From: Phycisphaerales bacterium
Lineage (GTDB): Bacteria; Planctomycetota; Phycisphaerae; Phycisphaerales; UBA1924
Direction of reading: 5' to 3'
NCBI GenBank assembly: GCA_029260295.1
Contig: JAJDDN010000008.1
Span: 434,001 to 498,000, forward strand
Length of the DNA: 64,000 bases
The notes under the pieces are model-generated. The model was not told the origin of the DNA. It was given only the letters and a program-made list of their open reading frames with translations, and searched no databases. The translations under genes were made by a program, and so were the position numbers. This document shows, piece after piece, positions 18,105 to 26,537 of the stretch (positions within the stretch are counted from its first letter, which is position 1; the number at the start of each line of letters is the position of its first letter).

Positions 18105-18149
18105 CCGGATAACAATCACCCTCGGCTACTAAATCCTCGTTATCCGGTC
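18103..18149 (+). terminator. long-loop stem after the small membrane protein gene
   Basis: Perfect 11-bp inverted repeat GACCGGATAAC/GTTATCCGGTC (18103-18113 and 18139-18149) with a 25-nt loop, starting within the stop codon. No T-run follows, so it is more likely a 3'-end stabilising stem than a classic terminator. Confidence 0.4.
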
Positions 18150-18270
18150 TAACGGAATCGAATAAGATGGCATTCCTTCGTATTGAATTCGATGTTTGCT
18201 TGACTCTTGGAGATTGTAGAATACGATGGGTGCTCAACGAAATACACTCAGTTTGGAGTGTGTGTAAGTT

Positions 18271-18344
18271 GGGGCGGTAGCTCAATTGGTTAGAGCCCCG
18301 GACTGTCGATCCGGAGGTTGCGGGTTCGATTCCCGTCCGCCTCG
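18271..18344 (+). tRNA. tRNA-Asp (GTC)
   Basis: 74-nt cloverleaf: acceptor GGGGCGG paired with CCGCCTC (one G-U), D arm GCTC/GAGC, anticodon loop CTGTCGA with anticodon GTC, T arm GCGGG-TTCGATT-CCCGT, discriminator G. CCA is not encoded. Confidence 0.97.
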
Positions 18345-18352
18345 TTTGTAGA

Positions 18353-18383
18353 AACAGCCCAGCATTGCTGGGCTGTTTTTTTG
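18353..18383 (+). terminator. rho-independent terminator of tRNA-Asp
   Basis: 11-bp stem AACAGCCCAGC/GCTGGGCTGTT with ATT loop (18353-18377) running into a T7 tract, 9 nt after the tRNA. Confidence 0.92.
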
Positions 18384-18488
18384 TGTGCAGAATTATTTGG
18401 CGATTTTTTATACTTATTATATATGCTGATTTTTACACACTATGCGTGGCCTTGTGCGTGAAACCGCAACGGTTCGATCAAGGTTTGA

Positions 18489-18494
18489 TACAGT
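18489..18494 (+). promoter_or_regulatory. extended -10 (TGATACAGT) of the CPA1 antiporter
   Basis: TACAGT preceded by TGA (extended -10 form) and 6 nt before the ATG at 18501. No Shine-Dalgarno. Predicted leaderless start. Confidence 0.5.
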
Positions 18495-18500
18495 GTGTGC

Positions 18501-20381
18501 ATGTTGTCTACCGCGTCTGTCATCACATTGGGGTCCGCTGAGGGGAGTTCTATCGGTGTGGCATTGACGGCAGTGCTCTTACTGGGGATCGGGGCCCAGT
18601 GGGTCGCGTGGCGTTTGCGGGTGCCTTCGATTTTGTTGCTGCTGGTTTTCGGGTTGCTGGCTGGTCCTGTGATGCGCCAGACTGCGGCGGGGAACTTTCT
18701 AGCGATTAATCCCGACGAGATATTTGGCTCTGACCTCCTGTTTGCCCTTGTGGGGGTTTCGGTGGGGATGATCTTGTACGAGGGCGGTTTGACGCTCAAA
18801 ATGCGTGAGATCCGATCCTCGTGGCGTTCGGTGGCGATGCTGGTGACTGTCGGATCGTTTGTAACCTGGATGGTTGCTCTTGTGAGTGCGAAGTGGATTC
18901 TTGGGTTAAGTACTCCGATCGCGACACTACTTGGGGCGGTACTGATTGTCACCGGGCCAACTGTGATCGGGCCGATGCTTTCGCACATAAGGCCGTCTGG
19001 TGTCAGCGGATTGATTTTGAAATGGGAAGGGATCGTGATCGATCCGATCGGGGTAGCTGTTGCAGTTCTGGTGTTTGAGGCCATTGTTGCTCAGCCTGGG
19101 ACACATAGTCTGGATGTGACAATTCAGGCGATTCTGACAACGCTTGGGGCTGGCATTTTACTGGGGGTTTCTTCAGCACTCTTGCTCAAAGAGGTGCTCA
19201 ATCGGTTCCTGGTGCCTGACTATCTGCAGAACCCGGTGTCGCTGATGCTGGTGATCGCGACCTTTACGGCTTCGAATCTGATCAAAGATGAATCTGGGTT
19301 GCTTGCGACAACGGTGATGGGGATCGTGCTGGTTAATCAGCGGAAGGTGGATATTCATCACATCCTGGAGTTCAAAGAGAACCTGCGGGTCTTGCTGATC
19401 TCGGTGCTGTTTATTGTGCTGGCGGCGAGGCTCAGGATCGAAGATCTCCAGCGACTGGATTGGCTTGAGGTCTTTGGTTTTTTGGTGGTGCTAATTGTGG
19501 TTGCTCGGCCGTTGGGTGTTTTCCTGTCCACGCTTGGCGCGGGGCTGAGCTGGCAGGAGCGTGTGTTCTTGTGCTTGATGGCACCGCGTGGGATCGTGGC
19601 GGCAGCAGCGGCTTCTATCTTTGCGCTCGGGCTTGAAAAAGCCGAGGTTGAGGGGTTTGAGACGATTGTGCCTTTGACATTCTCTGTGATCATCGGGACT
19701 GTTGCGTTCTATGGGTTGACGGCGCCGTGGGCGGCACGACTGCTCGGGGTTGCCGACCCGAATCCGCAGGGTGTGTTGTTTGTAGGTGCGAGCGGGTGGA
19801 CGCGGGCTTTGGCGGGGGTGCTCACCAAGCGGGGGGTCCCGGTTCAATTGATTGACACGAACCGGGCCAATATCCGGATAGCGGTTATGAACGGCTTGCC
19901 GGCAACGCAGGGGAATGTGTTGTCGATGGGAGATCTGACAGAGATTGATCTGCGGGGGATCGGGCGTGTGTTTGCGACAACTCCCAATGATGAGGTCAAT
20001 ACGCTGGTGCTCCAAAGCTTTAAGGGGTACTTTGAAACATCGAGCATGTTCCGGTTGTCGCGGAAGGTGTCCAAGTCGGCTGATTCTGGACATTCGGAAA
20101 GTTCGGGCCGGGTGTTATTTGACAACGGGCTCGGGTACAACGAGCTCGAAGACCGGCTCCAAGACGGATGGGTGATCAAGGCGACGAATATTTCCAGTGA
20201 GTTCAGCTTCGAGGATTACCAGACGCTATACGGATCTGCGGCGGTCGCTTTGTGCACTCTTCGAGATGGTGCGATGATTGTAAGTACTGTCGATGCACCA
20301 GCATCACCGGTTGCTGGCGACACGATCATTTCGCTGGTGAATCCTGACGAGCTCTTTATGCTGCGTGCGATGGGCTCGTAG
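18501..20381 (+). CDS. CPA1-family cation:proton antiporter with C-terminal NAD-binding (TrkA-N-like) domain
   Basis: 626-aa membrane transporter. About 12 hydrophobic helices fill the first 420 residues; VPSILLLLVFGLLAGPV, VTGPTVIGPMLSHIRPSG and APRGIVAAAAASIFAL are characteristic of Na+(K+)/H+ antiporters of the NhaP/CPA1 group. From about 425, GVLFVGASGWTRALAGVL begins a Rossmann-like regulatory domain. A further C-terminal stretch ends the protein. Likely exchanges Na+ or K+ for H+ under NAD(H)-linked control. It converges on the SpoIIE-type phosphatase gene with a 13-bp gap. Confidence 0.9.
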   Translation: MLSTASVITLGSAEGSSIGVALTAVLLLGIGAQWVAWRLRVPSILLLLVFGLLAGPVMRQTAAGNFLAINPDEIFGSDLLFALVGVSVGMILYEGGLTLKMREIRSSWRSVAMLVTVGSFVTWMVALVSAKWILGLSTPIATLLGAVLIVTGPTVIGPMLSHIRPSGVSGLILKWEGIVIDPIGVAVAVLVFEAIVAQPGTHSLDVTIQAILTTLGAGILLGVSSALLLKEVLNRFLVPDYLQNPVSLMLVIATFTASNLIKDESGLLATTVMGIVLVNQRKVDIHHILEFKENLRVLLISVLFIVLAARLRIEDLQRLDWLEVFGFLVVLIVVARPLGVFLSTLGAGLSWQERVFLCLMAPRGIVAAAAASIFALGLEKAEVEGFETIVPLTFSVIIGTVAFYGLTAPWAARLLGVADPNPQGVLFVGASGWTRALAGVLTKRGVPVQLIDTNRANIRIAVMNGLPATQGNVLSMGDLTEIDLRGIGRVFATTPNDEVNTLVLQSFKGYFETSSMFRLSRKVSKSADSGHSESSGRVLFDNGLGYNELEDRLQDGWVIKATNISSEFSFEDYQTLYGSAAVALCTLRDGAMIVSTVDAPASPVAGDTIISLVNPDELFMLRAMGS

Positions 20382-20394
20382 TAAGGGCATTGAT

Positions 20395-21312
20395 TCACGC
20401 AATCACCACGGTGTCTGTATGGCCGAACCCAAGGCTGTTCTTGACGAGATTCGCCAATGTTGAAATTCCAATACTGGGCTCGTGCTGACCATTGTGATGG
20501 AGAATTAGCATGGTGTGGTCATCCTCGGCGTGCTCGTATCCTTGGGCTGTGAGTTCGTTGAGGATCCCCTTAGAGATGCCAGCTGATGTGTCGGCGTTCA
20601 CAGTGGAGAGCGCGGCCGAGAGACCTTGTACTCCGAGAAGGGTACCATCGGTTAATTGGGCCTCGATGAACGCATCGGTGTAGGCGCAGATGAGATCGCC
20701 TTGCTCAATTTTAACAGCAAGTTGCTCATATTCGGTCGATTTAATCACCCCGAGCGGGAGGTTCTTGATCCCTATACGGAGTTCATTGGTGGGGTTTGTC
20801 AGTACGCCGGGGGTGTTCTGGTCGATCTGGATCCACTCCAAAGACCCAGCACGACGGAGGAGCGGCGGGGGGTGGCCCGCGTTAACAAAGATCAGGTGCC
20901 CGCTGGGGGCGAAGTAGGTCATGAGGAGTGCGGTGGCAAACTTGGTGCCCCCCGAGATGTCTTCGAAGGCACTGTTGAGACGACGGGCGAGCTTAGTTTG
21001 ATCAACAGTATTGAGCGATTTGTGCATTTCCATGCGGAGTTTACTTGAGAGGTCGCTGACATCGCTGCCGTGGCCTGAAACATCAGCGAGAAGGATTCTT
21101 GAGATCCAGCCACTGGAGCACGAGGAGATGAGATAGAGGTCGCCTCCGGACTCGGAGCCTTTGACTGGGCGTGAGCAGACGCTGATATCAAGTCCAGGTA
21201 CTGATGCGGCGTGGTCTGCGCTGCTTGAGCCGCCCCAGACTTCTAAGCATTTGAGATTGTGTGGTTCGCATGCAGTCTGCCGTTGAGGTGAAGTCATGGG
21301 AGGGTGATTCAC
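20395..21312 (-). CDS. SpoIIE-type PP2C serine phosphatase
   Basis: 305-aa protein phosphatase of the PPM/SpoIIE family. SGGDLYLIS and ILLADVSGHGSDVSDL provide the metal-binding aspartates; TALLMTYFAPSGHLIFVNAGHPPPLLRR and DLICAYTDAFIEA complete the set, followed by DDHTMLIL. No attached PAS, GAF or REC sensor, so its input comes from another protein. GTG 21312 overlaps the nadK stop (GTGA); an ATG at 21297 is the alternative. It is the last gene of the ispA-dxs-nadK operon, which is unusual company for a signalling phosphatase. Confidence 0.87.
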   Translation of the reverse strand: MNHPPMTSPQRQTACEPHNLKCLEVWGGSSSADHAASVPGLDISVCSRPVKGSESGGDLYLISSCSSGWISRILLADVSGHGSDVSDLSSKLRMEMHKSLNTVDQTKLARRLNSAFEDISGGTKFATALLMTYFAPSGHLIFVNAGHPPPLLRRAGSLEWIQIDQNTPGVLTNPTNELRIGIKNLPLGVIKSTEYEQLAVKIEQGDLICAYTDAFIEAQLTDGTLLGVQGLSAALSTVNADTSAGISKGILNELTAQGYEHAEDDHTMLILHHNGQHEPSIGISTLANLVKNSLGFGHTDTVVIA

Positions 21313-22196
21313 TTCGAGTGCGGGTTTATTCCATGGCCATTTGGAGCGAGGGCCCAGTGCATTTTTCGGATGAGGGTGCTCCAGTAGCTGACACCCGGAT
21401 CAACCACAAAGGAGACCGGATTGGCGTGCTTGGAGATGAGGATCTGGTCGCCCTTGTGGAGTTGTGGTCCGGGCTGGCCATCGACAAGAATACAGGTGCC
21501 TTGGGAATCTTCGGCGTTGACCTGGCGGGCGGTGAGGCGGATCGCCGAGTCGTTTGGGACAACGATCGGGCGGAAGCTGAGGGAGTGGGCGGCGATGGGG
21601 GTGATGATGTTGGCGTTGACACCCGGTGCGACGATTGGTCCGCCAGCGGAAACATTGTAAGCGGTGGAGCCCAGCGGGGTCGAGACCATAACCCCGTCTC
21701 CGGCGACGGTTGGTCCCGGGTTGTCGTCGATGCTGATGTCGATTTGGATGATTCTGTATGGCGGGCCCGCAGTGATGACAAACTCGTTGAGTGCGGTCAT
21801 CGGAGATTGCTTTGAGCCGTCGGCGTGGATGAGTTGGGCGCTGAGTGGGTGGGCGAGGCGGAGGGGGAGTTCTTTGGTTTGATCGAAGAGGTGGTGGGCG
21901 TCGCGTTGGAAAGTATCGATCTCGTACCCGGCCATGAATCCGACATTACCTGTGTTTACGCCGAGGAGGGGGCAGCCCATAGCGAGGCAGTGGTCGGCGG
22001 CTTTGAGGATGGTGCCGTCACCGCCGAGGGCGACGACGAGGTCGACATCGCTGGGGTTGGGGAGGTGCTCTGGGTTGATGGCATCGACGATGTCGATGAG
22101 GGTGGCGTGTGCTTTGATGACATCGCTGAACCCGTCGAGGGCAGCGATGGCCTGGGGTTTATTTTGGTTGACCAATATGAGAACGCGGCGGGGCAT
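21309..22196 (-). CDS. nadK: NAD kinase
   Basis: 295-aa ATP-NAD kinase making NADP. The GGDGT motif is at 58-62 (catalytic Asp60) and the NE pair in TALNEFV near 137; STPLGSTAYNVSAGGPIV is the conserved active-site segment. Only 10 bp follow dxs, and the stop overlaps the next start, so it is translated from the isoprenoid operon. NADP supply for the MEP pathway is a reasonable link (inference). Confidence 0.96.
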   Translation of the reverse strand: MPRRVLILVNQNKPQAIAALDGFSDVIKAHATLIDIVDAINPEHLPNPSDVDLVVALGGDGTILKAADHCLAMGCPLLGVNTGNVGFMAGYEIDTFQRDAHHLFDQTKELPLRLAHPLSAQLIHADGSKQSPMTALNEFVITAGPPYRIIQIDISIDDNPGPTVAGDGVMVSTPLGSTAYNVSAGGPIVAPGVNANIITPIAAHSLSFRPIVVPNDSAIRLTARQVNAEDSQGTCILVDGQPGPQLHKGDQILISKHANPVSFVVDPGVSYWSTLIRKMHWALAPNGHGINPHSK

Positions 22197-22206
22197 GGGT
22201 TGGCGA

Positions 22207-24228
22207 TCAGCTAGTGGGTTCTGTGGATTGAACAGCTTTAATTTCGGAGGCGGATGATTGAGAGGCGGAAGTGCGTGCGGGTGCGAAGGGTTCGTTGCTC
22301 TCCGGATCTGCGGCGTGGCGGATCATGCGGGCGATGCCGATCGCGTCGAGACCGACCTCGACGAGTTGGTCGTTGCGGGAGTCCTGGTGAATCCATTGAT
22401 CGGGAATGCCGTGGCGGACGACTCTGGAGGCGTCGAGTTTGAACTCTTGTGCGCATTCGAGGACGGAGGTGCCGAAGCCGCCGATGATGGTGTGGTCTTC
22501 GAGGGTGAGGATTGGAATATTTCGCGAGAGGAGATCGCGGATGAGCTGGGAGTCCACCGGTTTGGCGAAGCGGGCGTCATAGTGGGCGATGTTGTATTCG
22601 GAGCCGAGAGATTCGATGGCGGCGTGGGCGTTTACGGCGGGGGTGCCAAAGCTCAGGACGGCGACATCTGGGCGGTTTGCGTCGAGGTCGGCATGCGCTT
22701 GTGTAAGCAGGCGGGCTTTGCCGAGTTCGTAGGCGGGGGCGTCGCCGAAGATTTTGGAGACTGAATCTCTTGGGTAACGGACGCTGCTGAGGGAGGAATC
22801 CCAGGTCCGCATGAACTCGAGGCATTGGACGAGACTTAATTCGTCGATGACAGCCAAGAGGACGGCATCTGGGAGTGTCCGGAGGATGGCGACATCGCAG
22901 AAACCATGGTGGACGGCTCCGTCGCCTCCGACAAGGCCGGCGCGGTCGAGGCAAAGGCGGACACCCAAGCCTTGGAGGGCGACTTCTTGGAATGCTTGAT
23001 CGAAGGCACGCTGGAGGAAGGTCGAGTAGACCGCGAGGAATGGTCTGAGCCCGGTCTTGGCCATGCCCGCGAGCATGTCCATTGCGTGGGATTCGCAGAT
23101 GCCTGCATCGAATGTGCGGTCCGGGTACTTTTCGAGGGGCTGGGTGATGCCTGTGCCATCGGCCATGGCGGCGGTGGCGGCGACTGCTTTCTCGTCGCGA
23201 TCCATGACATCGGTGATCGCGTCTGATAATGCGGAAGTAAAAGAGCGGCCCGATGATGGCATCTGGATTTTGCAGCCGAGGGTTTCGTCGCGTTCAACGG
23301 TGAAGGCCTTGGGGGAGTGGAATCTAGTCGCGTCTTGCTCTGCGATGTCGAGGCCTTTGCCTTTGATCGTTTTGACATGGAGGATCATCGGGCGATCGAG
23401 ATCACGGGCTTCGGCGAGGAACTCGATGAGCGTGGGGAGGTCGTGGCCGTCGATTGGGCCGACGGTCAGGAGCCCGAATTTTTCGAACCATGAATCTTCG
23501 TTGATGGCGGCTTTGGTCATCTCGCCCATGCGGTGGTAGGCCTCGCGGAGGAGCGAGCCTCCCGGGACTGACTTGAGTATCTCTCGGGCACCTTTTTTGA
23601 AATCGGAGTAGGTGTGCGAGACTCGAACGCGATCGAAGTATTGGGCCATGGCGCCTTGTGGCTTTGAGATGCTCATGCCGTTGTCGTTGAGGACGATGAG
23701 CATTTGACGCTTGAGCATCCCGGCGTGGTTGAGGCCCTCCATCGCGACGCCATTGACGATCGAGGCGTCACCGATGAGAGCGACGGTGCGGCGGCCGTCA
23801 GGGTTAGATTCTGGGTTGTAGGACTGGTTGTTGATCTGATCGCCGCGTGCCATGCCCACGGCTGTGGAGATAGCAGTGCCGGCGTGCCCGACGCGGAACT
23901 GGTCGTAGTGGGATTCGGTAGGCTCTGGGAAACCCGACATGCCCTTGCGGGTGCGGAGGTTGGCCATCTGGTCGAGACGCCCGGTCAGGAGTTTGTGGGG
24001 GTAGCACTGGTGGCCGACATCAAAGAGGAGACGATCGTGGCCAAAGTCGAAGACGCGGTGCATCGCGATGGTGAGTTCGACGACGCCGAGGTTCGGGGCG
24101 AGGTGCCCGCCGGTTCGGGAGACCTGGTCGATAATCGCGGTGCGGATCTCGGCGGCCAAATCTTCGAGCTGAGGGATGGTCATCTCGCGGAGCTGGGCGG
24201 GGGTTGTATTGGATCCAAGCAGGGTCAT
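22207..24228 (-). CDS. dxs: 1-deoxy-D-xylulose-5-phosphate synthase
   Basis: 673-aa thiamine-diphosphate enzyme condensing pyruvate and glyceraldehyde-3-P, first step of the MEP isoprenoid pathway. GGHLAPNLGVVELT, DVGHQCYPHKLLTGR, ALIGDASIVNGVAMEGLNHAG and ILTLEDHTIIGGFGTSV are diagnostic. ATG 24228 was chosen (AGGAAGAG upstream, matches homologue N-termini); a TTG at 24324 would add 32 residues. It lies 115 bp after ispA and 10 bp before nadK. Confidence 0.96.
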   Translation of the reverse strand: MTLLGSNTTPAQLREMTIPQLEDLAAEIRTAIIDQVSRTGGHLAPNLGVVELTIAMHRVFDFGHDRLLFDVGHQCYPHKLLTGRLDQMANLRTRKGMSGFPEPTESHYDQFRVGHAGTAISTAVGMARGDQINNQSYNPESNPDGRRTVALIGDASIVNGVAMEGLNHAGMLKRQMLIVLNDNGMSISKPQGAMAQYFDRVRVSHTYSDFKKGAREILKSVPGGSLLREAYHRMGEMTKAAINEDSWFEKFGLLTVGPIDGHDLPTLIEFLAEARDLDRPMILHVKTIKGKGLDIAEQDATRFHSPKAFTVERDETLGCKIQMPSSGRSFTSALSDAITDVMDRDEKAVAATAAMADGTGITQPLEKYPDRTFDAGICESHAMDMLAGMAKTGLRPFLAVYSTFLQRAFDQAFQEVALQGLGVRLCLDRAGLVGGDGAVHHGFCDVAILRTLPDAVLLAVIDELSLVQCLEFMRTWDSSLSSVRYPRDSVSKIFGDAPAYELGKARLLTQAHADLDANRPDVAVLSFGTPAVNAHAAIESLGSEYNIAHYDARFAKPVDSQLIRDLLSRNIPILTLEDHTIIGGFGTSVLECAQEFKLDASRVVRHGIPDQWIHQDSRNDQLVEVGLDAIGIARMIRHAADPESNEPFAPARTSASQSSASEIKAVQSTEPTS

Positions 24229-24343
24229 GCGGCGGGTCTCTTCCTCTGTCTGAGCACTTCGTAAAGTATAGATGGGATCGGGGCTCGATGCTGGCTTTGT
24301 CGGAATGCTTACGGCATCAAACAAGCTTGTGTTCGGAGTGGAA

Positions 24344-25237
24344 TTAGTGGGATCGATTGGTCATCAGATCGAGCAAAAGGCGTAATCCGCTGCTTGCTGG
24401 ACCAATCTGATCGAGTTTGGAGAGGGCGTCACGATGGAGGGTTCCGATAATCTCCTTTGATCGTTCGATGCCCAGCACCGCGGGATAGGTGAGTTTGTTG
24501 GCGTCGTCGTCTTTGCGGAGGGCTTTGCCGACGAGTTTGGGGTCGCCTTGGACATCGAGAAGATCGTCGATGATCTGGAACTTGAGTCCCAGATCGCAGG
24601 CAAAGCCGGAAACAAGATCGAGGGTTGGTTGATCAGCACTGGCAGCGGTCGCGCCCATGACGCAGGCGGCGTGGATGAGTGCCCCGGTTTTGTTGGTGTG
24701 GATGAGTTCGATTTTCTGTTGATCGCTTAGGGAATCATCGAAGCCACCGAGTGTGTCGTAGACCTGCCCAGCGATCATGGCACGCGTGCCTTGGCAGAGC
24801 TGGGTGATGAGTTTGGCGTGGGTATCGGTGGTCGGATGGGGCCTGACTTTTGAGACGGCTTCGAATGCGAGGGCGAGCATCGCATCACCAGCAAGGATTG
24901 CAGCGGCTTCTCCGGCGTGCTTATGGAGTGTTGGCCTACCACGGCGGAGATCGTCATCGTCGAGGGCTGGGAGATCGTCGTGGACCAGACTGAAGGCATG
25001 GATGAGTTCGACGGCGACGGCAACGGGGAGTGATTCTGAACCATCACCACCGGCGGCTTGGGCACTGGCCCATGCGAGGAGGGGGCGGATGCGTTTTCCG
25101 GGCGCGAGGAGCGAATAGCGGACCGGCTCATCGAGCTTTGAAGGGAGATTGAGTGTATCTAAGAACGCGCCCATCGCGTGGTCGATTTGGGAGCGGATCT
25201 GGTCGGTGTCGAACGGAATTGAATTGGTGCTGGTCAT
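24344..25237 (-). CDS. ispA: polyprenyl (farnesyl/geranylgeranyl) diphosphate synthase
   Basis: 297-aa trans-isoprenyl diphosphate synthase. First Asp-rich motif HDDLPALDDDDLRRGRPT (86-103) and second IIDDLLDVQGD (near 217). Short-chain IspA-like length and layout. It supplies C15 or C20 diphosphates from the MEP pathway, whose first enzyme Dxs is encoded next in the same operon. A TACCAT sits 9 nt before the ATG; no clear Shine-Dalgarno. Confidence 0.94.
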   Translation of the reverse strand: MTSTNSIPFDTDQIRSQIDHAMGAFLDTLNLPSKLDEPVRYSLLAPGKRIRPLLAWASAQAAGGDGSESLPVAVAVELIHAFSLVHDDLPALDDDDLRRGRPTLHKHAGEAAAILAGDAMLALAFEAVSKVRPHPTTDTHAKLITQLCQGTRAMIAGQVYDTLGGFDDSLSDQQKIELIHTNKTGALIHAACVMGATAASADQPTLDLVSGFACDLGLKFQIIDDLLDVQGDPKLVGKALRKDDDANKLTYPAVLGIERSKEIIGTLHRDALSKLDQIGPASSGLRLLLDLMTNRSH

Positions 25238-25296
25238 GGGAAATCAATGGTAGCACTGCAAGGGGCGAGGTCGGTGTGGCTAGATCATGGGAGGGC

Positions 25297-25302
25297 TACA
25301 GT
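25297..25302 (+). promoter_or_regulatory. TACAGT -10-like element of the ExbB-like gene
   Basis: TACAGT 6 nt before the ATG at 25309, no Shine-Dalgarno. Confidence 0.45.
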
Positions 25303-25308
25303 TGGGGC

Positions 25309-25911
25309 ATGATTGATCGTGCGATTCAGTTCTTTGAGGCCGGCGGATGGGTGATGTACCCGCTGCTGCTGCTGAGCGTTGTTGGGCTTGGGATTGTGAT
25401 CGAGCGGTCGCTGTTCTGGATACGAAACTCGACGCGGAAAGAACTGGGAGCGTTCCGTAAATACGCGGATCTAATCGAGGGCGATGAACGCGAGACACTC
25501 GCGGCTGTTTCTTCCAAAGATGGATCTCCCATGGGGAAACTGGCCTACTGGGCCTCGTCGCGGAAATCGGTATCTGAGGACGCGGTGCTGGCAACGATTG
25601 AGTTGATCCGCCCGAGCTTAGAAATCCGCAATGGGGTGCTGAGCGTGATTGTGGGGGCGGCTCCGCTGCTGGGGATTCTGGGGACCGTGGTCGGGATTAT
25701 CGAGAGCTTTGATCTGCTGGGGCAGGCTTCGAGTGTTTCGGATCCGACAATTGTCGCAGGGGGGATCGCCGAGGCCCTTTACACGACGGCAACAGGATTG
25801 ACGATCGCATTGCTGGCATTGTTCCCCGCTTCGTACTTCAAGGCGCGTGCAAACTCGACGCTGAGCCGGCTAGAAACGCTTGGGGCGATGCTGGCTTCGT
25901 CGAAAGAATAA
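25309..25911 (+). CDS. MotA/TolQ/ExbB-family proton channel protein
   Basis: 200-aa inner-membrane protein. TM1 WVMYPLLLLSVVGLGIVIE (about 12-30), a cytoplasmic region, then the conserved NGVLSVIVGAAPLLGILGTVVGIIESF and GGIAEALYTTATGLTIALLALFPASYF helices of the ExbB/TolQ family. Such proteins form a proton channel with ExbD/TolR partners, but no partner gene adjoins; the next gene is convergent ptsN. ATG 25309 matches homologues; a longer frame from 25153 runs through ispA. Confidence 0.88.
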   Translation: MIDRAIQFFEAGGWVMYPLLLLSVVGLGIVIERSLFWIRNSTRKELGAFRKYADLIEGDERETLAAVSSKDGSPMGKLAYWASSRKSVSEDAVLATIELIRPSLEIRNGVLSVIVGAAPLLGILGTVVGIIESFDLLGQASSVSDPTIVAGGIAEALYTTATGLTIALLALFPASYFKARANSTLSRLETLGAMLASSKE

Positions 25912-25979
25912 GACTCGACTACGCAGGACCCCAACGGCAAGTCGGGGCACCCAATCATTTCAATCTTAACTTTGGGGGG

Positions 25980-26435
25980 TTAGCCGCCTTGTTCGATTAA
26001 AAGGTCGAAGATTTCTTTGGCGTCGGTGACTTTGTAGATCACATCTCGGAATGTGGGGTTGTTCATGATCCTGGAGACGGATGCAAGGGCGTCGATGTGT
26101 TCTCTGGTGCTCGCTGTGGGGCTGGCGAGGAGGACGATGAGTTCGACGGGCTGGGAGTCCATGGATTCGAAGTCCATCGGGGTTGATGGGCGGCCGATGG
26201 CGAGGGTGGGGGAGCTGATGCAGCCGCACTTGCCGTGGGGGATGGCGAGGCCGTGGCCGATGCCGGTGGTGCGGGTTTGTTCTCGTGACCAGATAGCTTC
26301 TTTGAGAGCGTCGGCCTGCTTGACTTTATTATTGGTGGCAAGGAGATCGACGAGCTCATTGATCGCGGTCTGCTTATCGGCAGCCGCAAGCGGGGCTTGA
26401 ACACATTCAACACTGAGAATTTCGGAGAGCTTCAT
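25980..26435 (-). CDS. ptsN: PTS IIA-type phosphotransferase domain protein (PtsN-like)
   Basis: 151-aa EIIA domain of the fructose/nitrogen type. The phosphorylated histidine is His67 in HGLAIPHGKC, and VELIVLLASP is the next conserved strand. As a stand-alone domain it most likely acts in phosphorelay regulation (PTS-Ntr) rather than sugar uptake. ATG 26435 is preceded by AAGGA. No other PTS gene lies in the window. Confidence 0.9.
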   Translation of the reverse strand: MKLSEILSVECVQAPLAAADKQTAINELVDLLATNNKVKQADALKEAIWSREQTRTTGIGHGLAIPHGKCGCISSPTLAIGRPSTPMDFESMDSQPVELIVLLASPTASTREHIDALASVSRIMNNPTFRDVIYKVTDAKEIFDLLIEQGG

Positions 26436-26537
26436 TCATTCCTTCCGTGGATCAAACTATCGATCCAACGCTGGTGACCCCAACTGGTGTTCGTAGATAC
26501 TACTGGCTCGACCGCGTCGGCTCAAGAGGGCGGCCAT

